From: Eleginops maclovinus
Taxonomy: Eukaryota; Chordata; Actinopteri; Perciformes; Eleginopidae
Direction of reading: 5' to 3'
NCBI RefSeq assembly: GCF_036324505.1
Contig: NC_086356.1
Span: forward strand, 18,390,028 to 18,454,027
DNA length: 64,000 nt
The notes beneath the pieces are model-generated. The model was not told the DNA's origin, ran no database searches, and saw only the letters and a program-made list of their open reading frames with translations. Both the position numbers and the translations under genes were made by a program. Below are positions 1 through 10,231 of the stretch, one piece after another. Numbering within the stretch: the first letter of the stretch is position 1; each line of letters starts with the position of its first letter.

Positions 1-466
1 TATATTGTCATTCGTCACTTCTGCTACAAGCCCCATATTCGCAACATGTTGGGCCACGCCCCCTCCAACGTGCCTGCATTCTGACAGCGCTTCAGTGGAG
101 AGACTAGCACTGGAGACGAACGCGCTGGATATACCACTGTAACTAACAGGTGAGTAAGTTGGTGATACTTGAAAGGATCATTGAAATGATAAGATCATTT
201 AGTTATCTTCACACTCAATTAAATGTGTAATGATGTCTCGACATTAAGGATTTGTGGCAGAGTGAGTTGAGTAAGGCTGCTGTTGTTATTTTTGCAAACT
301 TGTAAAATGATCTATGGCTAGCGAGCTATCGCTAGCTAGTTAGCTTAAGTCCATTCCCAGGTGTCACTAAGTCATAGATAACGCACTGTCGCTAGTTTAC
401 ACTTGAAATGGAATAAAAGCAATCTAAAGTTAATGTTGTGTAAAACTTTTCTTTAAAAAGGACACA

Positions 467-3107
467 ATGAAAAGGATAAGTGCCTCAGGGGGAGACAGAA
501 AAATCAGCGCTTTTTTTGCCAGCACCAGAGACCAGCAAGCTAGCACGACAGAGAATGTTGCAGACAGAGAAAGGGAAACAGAAGGAGCTAGTTGCGAAAG
601 CATGACAAGTACAGAAAGGGAAGCAAGTGGCAGTGAATATTCAGCAGACAAGTTGACAGAGACAGAGCAGGAGGAGGAGACTGATACTAGGAGAAGAGAA
701 TTTAATTACAAAGTCTGCCCTCCAGGTGAGTGGTTATCAGTAGCTGAATAATGGGACATGTTCGGTCGGGTTATGGCAAACAACAATAATTTAAAGGCTG
801 GCCATATAATAAACATGTATTTATTAAATCTGTAAAATGTTAATGATTGCATGTTTAGTCTTAAAAAACAACTAAAGAACAACATGTAATTGGAAGTGGA
901 TAGCATTTATGTTAAAAGCTGATATTAATGGGATTCTTTGGTGTTTTACAGACATTTCCAAGTCCAGGGGTGAAGCTCCAGCTCAACCTAAAGTTAATTT
1001 CCCCAAGACACTCCAGGGAGACAGAAGCAGGAGCTTCAAGGGTGAGTGGTATGAAGTTCACCCCTGGTTGGAGTACTCAATATGTGAAGACTCCACCTTT
1101 TGCTTTGCCTGCAGGCATTTCAGCTTACCTGGCCATGAGTCTACGTTTAATTCAGGTTCCGGTTTCAAAAACTGGAAGAAAGCTACCTATACAGACGGAG
1201 GGTATGCTGCACATAGTAGATCTGAGCATCACAAGAATGCCATGCTAGCATGGAAAGAATACCAAATTGCAGAAAAAAATCAGGGATCTCTAATGGGGCA
1301 ATTAAATAAAGAGTACAACAAAACTGTTGAAGAGAACAGGGGGTACATCAAAACTCTTGCTGAAGTGGTTCTTCATTGTGCAACCGAGAACATTGCTCTG
1401 CGAGGGCATCGTGAATCTGAGGCCTCAAGCAGGAAAGGGAACTTTTTGGGTATGTTGAATATCATAGCAAACCATGACGACAAGATTTTGAAAAAGATGG
1501 ATGGTCCCAGGAATGCTAAATATACAAGTCCTGACATACAAAATGAGATTTTGTCATGCTTAGCAGAGATGGTGCGCACATCAATAATCAAAGAAGTCAA
1601 GGAAAGTGGTGCTTTTAGCATACTTGTGGATGAGACTAAAGACAAAAAAAAAATGGAACAAATGTCTTTTGTTTTGAGATACTATTACAATGGTGAAATC
1701 CTTGAAAGTTTTCTGGAATTCGAGGTAGCAGAGAAGCTAGATGCGGAGAGCTTGACAATAAAAATAATTCACCTCTTGTCCAAATATGGTCTAGAATATA
1801 AGACTAACCTTGTTGGGCAGTCTTATGACGGGGCTGCAGTCATGAGTGGCAAGCACAGTGGTGTGCAGGCCCGAATTAAGGAAGTAGCGAAGCTGGCTTT
1901 CTACGTTCACTGTAATGCGCATTGCCTTAATCTGGTGCTGGTGGACACTGTGAGAGGGATCCCAGAGGCTGATTGCTTCTTTTCCTTATTAAAACAGCTG
2001 TACGTCTACATGTCTGGATCGGCAGTGCATCCCAAATGGTTACAGGTGCAACAGGAGATGTATGCAGGTGCACCCAGAGAGTTGCAAATGTTGAGTGACA
2101 CACGGTGGGCCTCCAGATATTATGCTTGCCGTAATTTGTGGGATAGGTTGCCAGCAGTTGTGAAAGTTCTTGAGGAACTGGGTGATGAGAACAGTGGCGA
2201 GAGGTCAGTAGGTGCCAGAGGCCTTTTGCCTCAGATTGATTTCCAGTTCATTGTGTTTCTTGCCATATTTAAGAAACTTCTGGGAGATGCAAAATTACTG
2301 TCAGACATGCTCCAGTCTTCCTCTCTTGATTTGGCCAAAGCAGTGGATCTTGTGGAGGCACTTATTAGTACTTTTGAATCTTACAGGAGTGAGCAGCAGG
2401 TGTTTGGTGATTTGTGGGACACTGTTTTGGAGCTTGCAAAGCAATGTGATGTCTCTGTAGACACTGCTCCAAAACGTAAGAGAACACTAAGTTCAAAGCT
2501 ACAGGGATACCATGTTCTGTCTACTGTGGGCAGACAAGAAACAGGCGATGGCAAAGATTATTACAGGACAGGAATCTTTAATCTGGTATTGGACCGGATG
2601 CTCATTGAGCTCAGGAACAGATTCTCCAATCAGAATTGTGACATAATGCGTGGAATACAAGCTTTAAATCCAAGTAGCAGAAGCTTCTGTGACAAAGATA
2701 GCCTTTTTGCATTTGCCAAATTGTATGGGTGTGACCTTGTGGACCTTGAGCATGAGCTCTACCAAATTAAAAGAGTTTTAGATCGTAAGATAAAGCAAGG
2801 GATGCAGAGACCACCTACAATTGTAGAGCTGGCAGCTTTTATTGAACCATACCAGGATGTCTTTGATGTTTTCTCCAGGCTTTGTAAAATTGCATTGGCA
2901 ATACCTGTCAGCACAGCTGCTTGTGAACGCAGTTTTTCCTGCTTGAAGCTTGTCAAAACACACCTGAGAACTACAATGGGAGAGGATAGGCTGAGTGATC
3001 TAGGGGTGTTGAGCATAGAACACAGGAGGGCAGTGTCTTTAAATTTAGATGAGTTTGTTGATCGATTTGCTAGAAATCATCACAACCGAAGAATACAGCT
3101 GCTGTAA
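467..3107 (+). CDS. hAT-family transposase, ZMYM1-like (TTF zinc finger, RNase H-like, hAT dimerisation domain), intact
   Basis: Exons are 467-725 and 952-3107, with a GT-AG intron (ccag|gtgagt, ttacag|ac). Joined, they give 804 residues without a stop. Exon 1 encodes a polar N-terminus starting MKRISASGGD. Exon 2 begins with a TTF-type zinc finger (EDSTFCFACRHF, then SEHH), followed by a DUF4371-like region and an RNase H-like core. In the core, candidate catalytic aspartates lie in SILVDETKD and GQSYDGAAV, and the LSDTRWASRY segment is typical of hAT proteins. The C-terminus carries the dimerisation motif STAACERSFSCLK. The protein is expected to cut and paste its own element in the nucleus. 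The frame is open throughout, so this may be a recently active copy. A host-domesticated ZMYM gene is unlikely because the gene lies inside terminal repeats and has an identical neighbour copy. Confidence 0.88.
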
Positions 3108-3348
3108 ACTAACAGCTAAGTAACCAGCATCTGTCTGTTATACCTGCCAATTCTGCATCATTAACAGCCCCAACATTCTTTTGTTTTTCCTAAAGTGTAT
3201 TATGTGACATGGGTATTGCAATGTTAGTACATGTCTGTTCTATTTAGACTTATCTGGTCAGCTTCCCAGACAGACACTCTCAGATATGTTCTCAAGAATT
3301 ACAAAAAAGACAATTGTCAAATTATTTACATGGATCTACCTTCACTCA

Positions 3349-3350
<2 letters not shown>

Positions 3351-3419
<69 letters not shown>

Positions 3420-3449
3420 TTTGTAGTGAAACAGTTCAATGTACATGTT

Positions 3450-3509
<60 letters not shown>
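3351..3509. repeat. two (CA)n microsatellites in hAT copy 1
   Basis: Pure CA runs lie at about 3351-3418 and 3452-3508, separated by a 33-base unique piece. The equivalent stretch of copy 2 has differently sized arrays plus a long TGAG array. The long open frames here encode only alternating Thr-His and are artefacts. Confidence 0.97.
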
Positions 3510-3511
<2 letters not shown>

Positions 3512-3980
3512 TCAATGTACATTTTACACATTGTTGATATTTGTTTTTCTTTATGTTTTATGGGACATGTGTGTGTGTGACGTTTATTTTTTACTCTTTA
3601 TATATACATATGTTTATTATCGCAAATAAAATGAATATTGCACTTAAAAGGCTACAGTTTACTTTAATAAATGATCGCCTAAAATGACAATTCATATCGT
3701 GTCTTTCTGTCATTTGCACTAAAAGCTTCCCCTTCTCATGTTAAAGTCCTGAACCCCCTCACATAATCATGACACATCGCACTCGCACATTATCTAAGCA
3801 CCCATTCCAATAACATGGGATTATCAGTAACAGTAAGACATCATTAGTGTCCATAAGAAGGTTCAATCCATTGTTTATGGCTAGATGAGCTGTTAGAAAA
3901 ACTGCTGCTCTGAGTGATGCAGTGCGTGAGTTTTAAAATAGTAGTTTTTGACAATCAAGTGCCACCCCAAATAAAAGACT

Positions 3981-4034
3981 GGCCAGAGCTGGCCCCCCCA
4001 GAAATAATGTCCTGGCTACGCCCCTGTCACAGTC
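3981..4034 (+). repeat. 3' terminal inverted repeat of hAT copy 1 and adjoining 8-bp target site
   Basis: The terminus reads, on the reverse strand, caggggcgtagccagg, and ends exactly at 4026. The same terminus occurs at 5935 in copy 2. The next eight bases, tcacagtc, match the reverse complement of 13509-13516 beyond the other end of copy 2. A simple insertion would put this duplication on both sides of the same copy. Here it is split between two copies. Confidence 0.85.
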
Positions 4035-5454
4035 TCACTTAAAGACAGTGGATTTGAAAGTGTTCTGGCCAAATGTCGCAAGATTGTCGGGCACTTTAAG
4101 CATAGTCCATCTAACGCTCAGGAATTAAACGAACAGCAGGTTGCACACGGACTTAAGCAAGAATCACTTGCTCAGGACGTTGCAACAAGATGGAATTCTA
4201 CACTGGAGATGGTAAAGAGGATGCAGAGAAACAAATCTCCACTGACCACTACCCTGGCGCAGCAAAAGAGCAAGGTTGCCATGTTGACTGACCAGGAGCC
4301 TGCCGAACTGCAAAAGCTGGAGGAACTACTGGAACCTTGCAGGTATGTTATTTATTTCTGGTTTTTCCTCCCTCTCTTTCTTTCTCCCTATCTCCTGTGT
4401 ACAGTATATGTGTACCGTTTTCTCTCTCTCTCTCCATCTCCTGTGTGTATGTTGTTTTCTCTCTCCCTCTCGCTTTCACCTGTTTGTGTGCTGTTCTCTC
4501 TCTCTCCATCTCCTGTGTGTGTATGTTGTTGTTCTCTGTCTCTCCCTCTCTTTCACCTGTGTGTGTGCTGTTCTCTCTCTCCATCTCCTGTGTGTGTATG
4601 TTGTTGTTCTCTGTGTCTCCCTCTCTTTCACCTGTGTGTGTGCTGTTCTCTCTCTCCATCTCCTGTGTGTGTATGTTGTTGTTCTCTGTCTCTCCCTCTC
4701 TTTCACCTGTGGGTTGGTTCTCTGTGTTGTTAATAAAGATTTACTCAAATGTTTAACACCTTGTGCTTTCCATTGCAGATATGTGACTGAACTGCTGGGG
4801 GGAGAGCAGTATGTCTCCTGTTCAGTGGTCTTGCCAGCCTTACGCCACTTGTTCAGAGTTATGGAGCCCTCAGACGATGATCCAGTTTATGTTCTGAGGT
4901 TCAAGAAGGCCTTTACCACAGACCTAGCTCAACGGAAGGATAGCACCAACCTCAAATGGCTGAAGATCACTACTGCCCTTGACCCTAGGTTTAAAGTCCT
5001 TAAGTGCCTTCCAAAAGATGAAAGGAGTGAGGTGTGGGCTTCAGTACGTGACCTGATGATGAGAGAGACACCAGCCCAACAACCAGCTGCTGAGACAACC
5101 GAGGAGCCGTCACCAAAGAAGAGGAGGAGGATGTCCATCTTGCTGTGTTCTTCTGATTCAGATACAGATGACGAGGAGGAGTTCATAGAGCATTGTCTGG
5201 ATCGCTACAAAGCAGAGCCAAAAATGGACATAGAAGGGTGTCCACTACAATGGTGGTCAAAGAGAGAGGGAGCACATGCCAGGCTGGCACCCATTGCACG
5301 CAAGTACCTCTCAACCCCTGCAACCACAGTGCCTTGTGAGAGGTTGCTCTCACTCTCAGGCCACATTATTCAAAAGAAGCGAGCTTCTTTGTCCCCTGAG
5401 AACGTAAACAAACTGGTCTGCCTCAGCAATTGGCTGAAAGTAAAGAAGGACTAA
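4027..5454 (+). pseudogene. 3' half of a ZBED-type hAT transposase (severed from its 5' half at 13509)
   Basis: Coding fragments are 4027-4342 and 4779-5454, joined across a GT-AG intron (tgcag|gtatgt, attgcag|at). The first exon continues the sequence that breaks off at 13509: the 5' half ends QRMVTV and this piece begins TVSLKDSG. It then runs through AKCRKIVGHFKHSP and DVATRWNSTLEM. The second exon holds ALDPRFKVL, a basic patch near SPKKRRRMS, and the C-terminal hAT dimerisation motif TTVPCERLLSLSGHI. The ZBED1-like superfamily assignment is secure. No stop interrupts this half, but the element is split by the hAT insertion and its 5' half carries frameshifts, so it is a dead remnant. Confidence 0.85.
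4343..4778 (+). repeat. pyrimidine-rich minisatellite inside the ZBED-hAT intron
   Basis: A unit of about 75-77 bases, beginning ctgttctctctctccatctc, starts at about 4491, 4568 and 4643. It contains CT runs, (TG)n and a TTGTTG block. Several frames stay open across it only because of its composition (Leu/Ser/Cys/Val-rich). Splice-site sequences bracket it precisely, so it is intronic. Confidence 0.85.
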
Positions 5455-5732
5455 GTAAATTATCTTTTTGGAGTGAAAAATGTTCAACGTTCTTATTTTT
5501 TTCGACTTATTATTTGTATTTGCACTTTGCATGTGTGCACTTTAAGCCATTAAAATGGTCTTTCTCTGTCTTTCTTTGTGTTTATTCTACATTAATTTGA
5601 TGATTCTGCATAAATAAATATTCATTATAAGCTTCAGTCTTAAATAGAAAAATGCAATTAATTTATGGATAGATTAATCACAGAAATTTGTGCGATTAAT
5701 TAGTTAATATTTTTTAATCGATTGACAGCCCT
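5455..5732 (+). mobile_element. 3' untranslated end and terminus of the ZBED-hAT element
   Basis: Non-coding tail after the TAA at 5452-5454. It ends in ttaatcgattgacagccct at about 5732. Its reverse complement, agggctgtcaatcgattaa, is a familiar hAT terminal sequence. The bases that follow (tatatata) belong to the older MITE into which the element inserted. Confidence 0.65.
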
Positions 5733-5934
5733 TATATATATATATTGCATTGTATTCTATAAACTACAACCTACTGACAACATTGTTCTGTCTTAGAATT
5801 CAACAGACACTGGAATGGCTGCCATACATGTAGAGATGAAGGTTAAAGAAACATTTGGAGTGGTGTCTTAATTTTTTCCTTAGCTATATTTCTCTCCACT
5901 GGGGAAATGAATTCTGAACTCGTGTAGCTACCTG
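5733..5934 (-). mobile_element. half of a MITE disrupted by the ZBED-hAT, plus 49 bp of flank
   Basis: Bases 5740-5885, read on the minus strand, match the left part of the short repeat at 44548-44680. Shared features are a terminus with ggaaaaaattaaga, a cactcca segment, catgtat, tggcagcca and a stretch ending tagtttatagaatacaat. The missing right part is found at 16318-16415, on the far side of the nest. The last 49 bases (5886-5934) are flanking DNA ending in gctacctg, directly against the terminal repeat of hAT copy 2. Confidence 0.7.
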
Positions 5935-6445
5935 CAGGGGCGTAGCCAGGACATTATTTCTGGGGGGGCCAGCTCTGGCCAGTCTTTTATTTGGGGTGGC
6001 ACTTGATTGTCAAAAACTACTATTTTAAAACTCACGCACTGCATCACTCAGAGCAGCAGTTTTTCTAACAGCTCATCTAGCCATAAACAATGGATTGAAC
6101 CTTCTTATGGACACTAATGATGTCTTACTGTTACTGATAATCCCATGTTATTGGAATGGGTGCTTAGATAATGTGCGAGTGCGATGTGTCATGATTATGT
6201 GAGGGGGTTCAGGACTTTAACATGAGAAGGGGAAGCTTTTAGTGCAAATGACAGAAAGACACGATATGAATTGTCATTTTAGGCGATCATTTATTAAAGT
6301 AAACTGTAGCCTTTTAAGTGCAATATTCATTTTATTTGCGATAATAAACATATGTATATATAAAGAGTAAAAAATAAACGTCACACACACACATGTCCCA
6401 TAAAACATAAAAACAAATATCAACAATGTGTAAAATGTACATTGA

Positions 6446-6447
<2 letters not shown>

Positions 6448-6507
<60 letters not shown>

Positions 6508-6537
6508 AACATGTACATTGAACTGTTTCACTACAAA

Positions 6538-6630
<93 letters not shown>

Positions 6631-6724
6631 TGAGTGAGTGAGTGAGTGAGTGAGTGAGTGAGTGAGTGAGTGAGTGAGTGAGTGAGTGAGTGAGTGAGTG
6701 AGTGAGTGAGTGAGTGAGTGAGTG
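6448..6724. repeat. (TG)n arrays and a (TGAG)n array in hAT copy 2
   Basis: TG runs lie at about 6448-6505 and 6541-6627. A pure TGAG tetranucleotide array of about 24 units follows at 6628-6724. Copy 1 has only ctcactca at the matching place, so the tetranucleotide expansion is specific to this copy and accounts for most of the 109-base length difference between the arms. Confidence 0.95.
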
Positions 6725-6962
6725 TAGGTAGATTCATGTAAATAATTTGACAATTGTCTTTTTTGTAATTCTTGAGAACATATCTGAGAGTGTCTGTCTG
6801 GGAAGCTGACCAGATAAGTCTAAATAGAACAGACATGTACTAACATTGCAATACCCATGTCACATAATACACTTTAGGAAAAACAAAAGAATGTTGGGGC
6901 TGTTAATGATGCAGAATTGGACATCATCATAACAGACAGATGCTGGTTACTTAGCTGTTAGT

Positions 6963-9603
6963 TTACAGCAGCTGTATTCTTCGGTTGTGATGATTTCTAG
7001 CAAATCGATCAACAAACTCATCTAAATTTAAAGACGCTGCCCTCCTGTGTTCTATGCTCAACACCCCTAGATCACTCAGCCTATCCTCTCCCATTGTAGT
7101 TCTCAGGTGTGTTTTGACAAGCTTCAAGCAGGAAAAACTGCGTTCACAAGCAGCTGTGCTGACAGGTATTGCCAATGCAATTTTACAAAGCCTGGAGAAA
7201 ACATCAAAGACATCCTGGTATGGTTCAATAAAAGCTGCCAGCTCTACAATTGTAGGTGGTCTCTGCATCCCTTGCTTTATCTTACGATCTAAAACTCTTT
7301 TAATTTGGTAGAGCTCATGCTCAAGGTCCACAAGGTCACACCCATACAATTTGGCAAATGCAAAAAGGCTATCTTTGTCACAGAAGCTTCTGCTACTTGG
7401 ATTTAAAGCTTGTATTCCACGCATTATGTCACAATTCTGATTGGAGAATCTGTTCCTGAGCTCAATGAGCATCCGGTCCAATACCAGATTAAAGATTCCT
7501 GTCCTGTAATAATCTTTGCCATCGCCTGTTTCTTGTCTGCCCACAGTAGACAGAACATGGTATCCCTGTAGCTTTGAACTTAGTGTTCTCTTACGTTTTG
7601 GAGCAGTGTCTACAGAGACATCACATTGCTTTGCAAGCTCCAAAACAGTGTCCCACAAATCACCAAACACCTGCTGCTCACTCCTGTAAGATTCAAAAGT
7701 ACTAATAAGTGCCTCCACAAGATCCACTGCTTTGGCCAAATCAAGAGAGGAAGACTGGAGCATGTCTGACAGTAATTTTGCATCTCCCAGAAGTTTCTTA
7801 AATATGGCAAGAAACACAATGAACTGGAAATCAATCTGAGGCAAAAGGCCTCTGGCACCTACTGACCTCTCGCCACTGTTCTCATCACCCAGTTCCTCAA
7901 GAACTTTCACAACTGCTGGCAACCTATCCCACAAATTACGGCAAGCATAATATCTGGAGGCCCACCGTGTGTCACTCAACATTTGCAACTCTCTGGGTGC
8001 ACCTGCATACATCTCCTGTTGCACCTGTAACCATTTGGGATGCACTGCCGATCCAGACATGTAGACGTACAGCTGTTTTAATAAGGAAAAGAAGCAATCA
8101 GCCTCTGGGATCCCTCTCACAGTGTCCACCAGCACCAGATTAAGGCAATGCGCATTACAGTGAACGTAGAAAGCCAGCTTCGCTACTTCCTTAATTCGGG
8201 CCTGCACACCACTGTGCTTGCCACTCATGACTGCAGCCCCGTCATAAGACTGCCCAACAAGGTTAGTCTTATATTCTAGACCATATTTGGACAAGAGGTG
8301 AATTATTTTTATTGTCAAGCTCTCCGCATCTAGCTTCTCTGCTACCTCGAATTCCAGAAAACTTTCAAGGATTTCACCATTGTAATAGTATCTCAAAACA
8401 AAAGACATTTGTTCCATTTTTTTTTTGTCTTTAGTCTCATCCACAAGTATGCTAAAAGCACCACTTTCCTTGACTTCTTTGATTATTGATGTGCGCACCA
8501 TCTCTGCTAAGCATGACAAAATCTCATTTTGTATGTCAGGACTTGTATATTTAGCATTCCTGGGACCATCCATCTTTTTCAAAATCTTGTCGTCATGGTT
8601 TGCTATGATATTCAACATACCCAAAAAGTTCCCTTTCCTGCTTGAGGCCTCAGATTCACGATGCCCTCGCAGAGCAATGTTCTCGGTTGCACAATGAAGA
8701 ACCACTTCAGCAAGAGTTTTGATGTACCCCCTGTTCTCTTCAACAGTTTTGTTGTACTCTTTATTTAATTGCCCCATTAGAGATCCCTGATTTTTTTCTG
8801 CAATTTGGTATTCTTTCCATGCTAGCATGGCATTCTTGTGATGCTCAGATCTACTATGTGCAGCATACCCTCCGTCTGTATAGGTAGCTTTCTTCCAGTT
8901 TTTGAAACCGGAACCTGAATTAAACGTAGACTCATGGCCAGGTAAGCTGAAATGCCTGCAGGCAAAGCAAAAGGTGGAGTCTTCACATATTGAGTACTCC
9001 AACCAGGGGTGAACTTCATACCACTCACCCTTGAAGCTCCTGCTTCTGTCTCCCTGGAGTGTCTTGGGGAAATTAACTTTAGGTTGAGCTGGAGCTTCAC
9101 CCCTGGACTTGGAAATGTCTGTAAAACACCAAAGAATCCCATTAATATCAGCTTTTAACATAAATGCTATCCACTTCCAATTACATGTTGTTCTTTAGTT
9201 GTTTTTTAAGACTAAACATGCAATCATTAACATTTTACAGATTTAATAAATACATGTTTATTATATGGCCAGCCTTTAAATTATTGTTGTTTGCCATAAC
9301 CCGACCGAACATGTCCCATTATTCAGCTACTGATAACCACTCACCTGGAGGGCAGACTTTGTAATTAAATTCTCTTCTCCTAGTATCAGTCTCCTCCTCC
9401 TGCTCTGTCTCTGTCAACTTGTCTGCTGAATATTCACTGCCACTTGCTTCCCTTTCTGTACTTGTCATGCTTTCGCAACTAGCTCCTTCTGTTTCCCTTT
9501 CTCTGTCTGCAACATTCTCTGTCGTGCTAGCTTGCTGGTCTCTGGTGCTGGCAAAAAAAGCGCTGATTTTTCTGTCTCCCCCTGAGGCACTTATCCTTTT
9601 CAT
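6963..9603 (-). CDS. hAT-family transposase, second copy, intact
   Basis: Exons on the minus strand are 9603-9345 and 9118-6963, with the same donor and acceptor as copy 1. The 804-residue product differs from copy 1 at one visible position: RRAASLNLDE here, RRAVSLNLDE in copy 1, from a single transition. All landmarks described for copy 1 are present (TTF finger, SILVDETKD, GQSYDGAAV, C-terminal ACERSFSC). It is transcribed toward copy 1, so the two genes converge on the spacer. Two intact identical ORFs imply very recent duplication or homogenisation of the arms. Confidence 0.88.
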
Positions 9604-10231
9604 TGTGTCCTTTTTAAAGAAAAGTTTTACACAACATTAACTTTAGATTGCTTTTATTCCATTTCAAGTGTAAACTAGCGACAGTGCGTTATCTATGACT
9701 TAGTGACACCTGGGAATGGACTTAAGCTAACTAGCTAGCGATAGCTCGCTAGCCATAGATCATTTTACAAGTTTGCAAAAATAACAACAGCAGCCTTACT
9801 CAACTCACTCTGCCACAAATCCTTAATGTCGAGACATCATTACACATTTAATTGAGTGTGAAGATAACTAAATGATCTTATCATTTCAATGATCCTTTCA
9901 AGTATCACCAACTTACTCACCTGTTAGTTACAGTGGTATATCCAGCGCGTTCGTCTCCAGTGCTAGTCTCTCCACTGAAGCGCTGTCAGAATGCAGGCAC
10001 GTTGGAGGGGGCGTGGCCCAACATGTTGCGAATATGGGGCTTGTAGCAGAAGTGACGAATGACAATATAAAACGACTTGATAAAAAAAAAATACTAATGC
10101 ATTTATTTCAGCTTTATAGAGCTCCTGCAGATGATGTCATATATGCTGGTCACGTGACGAGATACGACAGGGGCAGCCATTTTGGCAGTCATCGCGGCAG
10201 TAAATTGACAGGCACTGGCAGACTGTCAAGG

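Larger units (their letters stand above)
1..4026 (+). mobile_element. ZMYM/TTF-type hAT transposon, copy 1 (5' end outside window)
   Basis: This is the left arm of a large palindrome. It reads 5' to 3' on + and ends with a hAT-style terminal repeat, ggctacgcccctg, at 4026, followed by the 8-mer tcacagtc at 4027-4034. It carries a two-exon transposase gene (467-3107) and a 3' region with two (CA)n arrays. From base 1 it pairs base for base with copy 2 (position x matches 10070 minus x through the whole transposase gene). The element must therefore continue upstream of the window: copy 2 shows about 190 more bases to the 5' terminus if copy 1 lacks the nested ISL2EU-type element, and about 3.4 kb more if it carries it. 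hAT elements make 8-bp target duplications; the partner duplication is not visible here. Confidence 0.88.

Noticed and set aside
3231..3629. Open frames of Thr-His repeats over the CA arrays (also 6274-6836 and 60430-60662)
   Set aside because: They are translations of pure dinucleotide or tetranucleotide repeats, with no start context or family signal.
1..4026. Domesticated ZMYM-type host gene
   Set aside because: The gene sits inside hAT termini, has a nearly identical neighbour copy and lacks host-like multi-exon structure.
4345..4778. Leu/Ser/Cys-rich open frame of up to 369 codons beginning in the ZBED intron
   Set aside because: The first third is an intronic minisatellite bounded by clear donor and acceptor sites; only the part from 4779 is coding.
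4027..5934. Composite transposon carrying the ZBED gene as cargo between two hAT copies
   Set aside because: The spacer begins in the middle of a coding exon at a target duplication, and the other half of that gene lies outside copy 2, which fits inversion rather than cargo capture.
3351..6724. CRISPR-like or clustered repeat array
   Set aside because: The repeats are simple microsatellites without spacers, in an animal genome.
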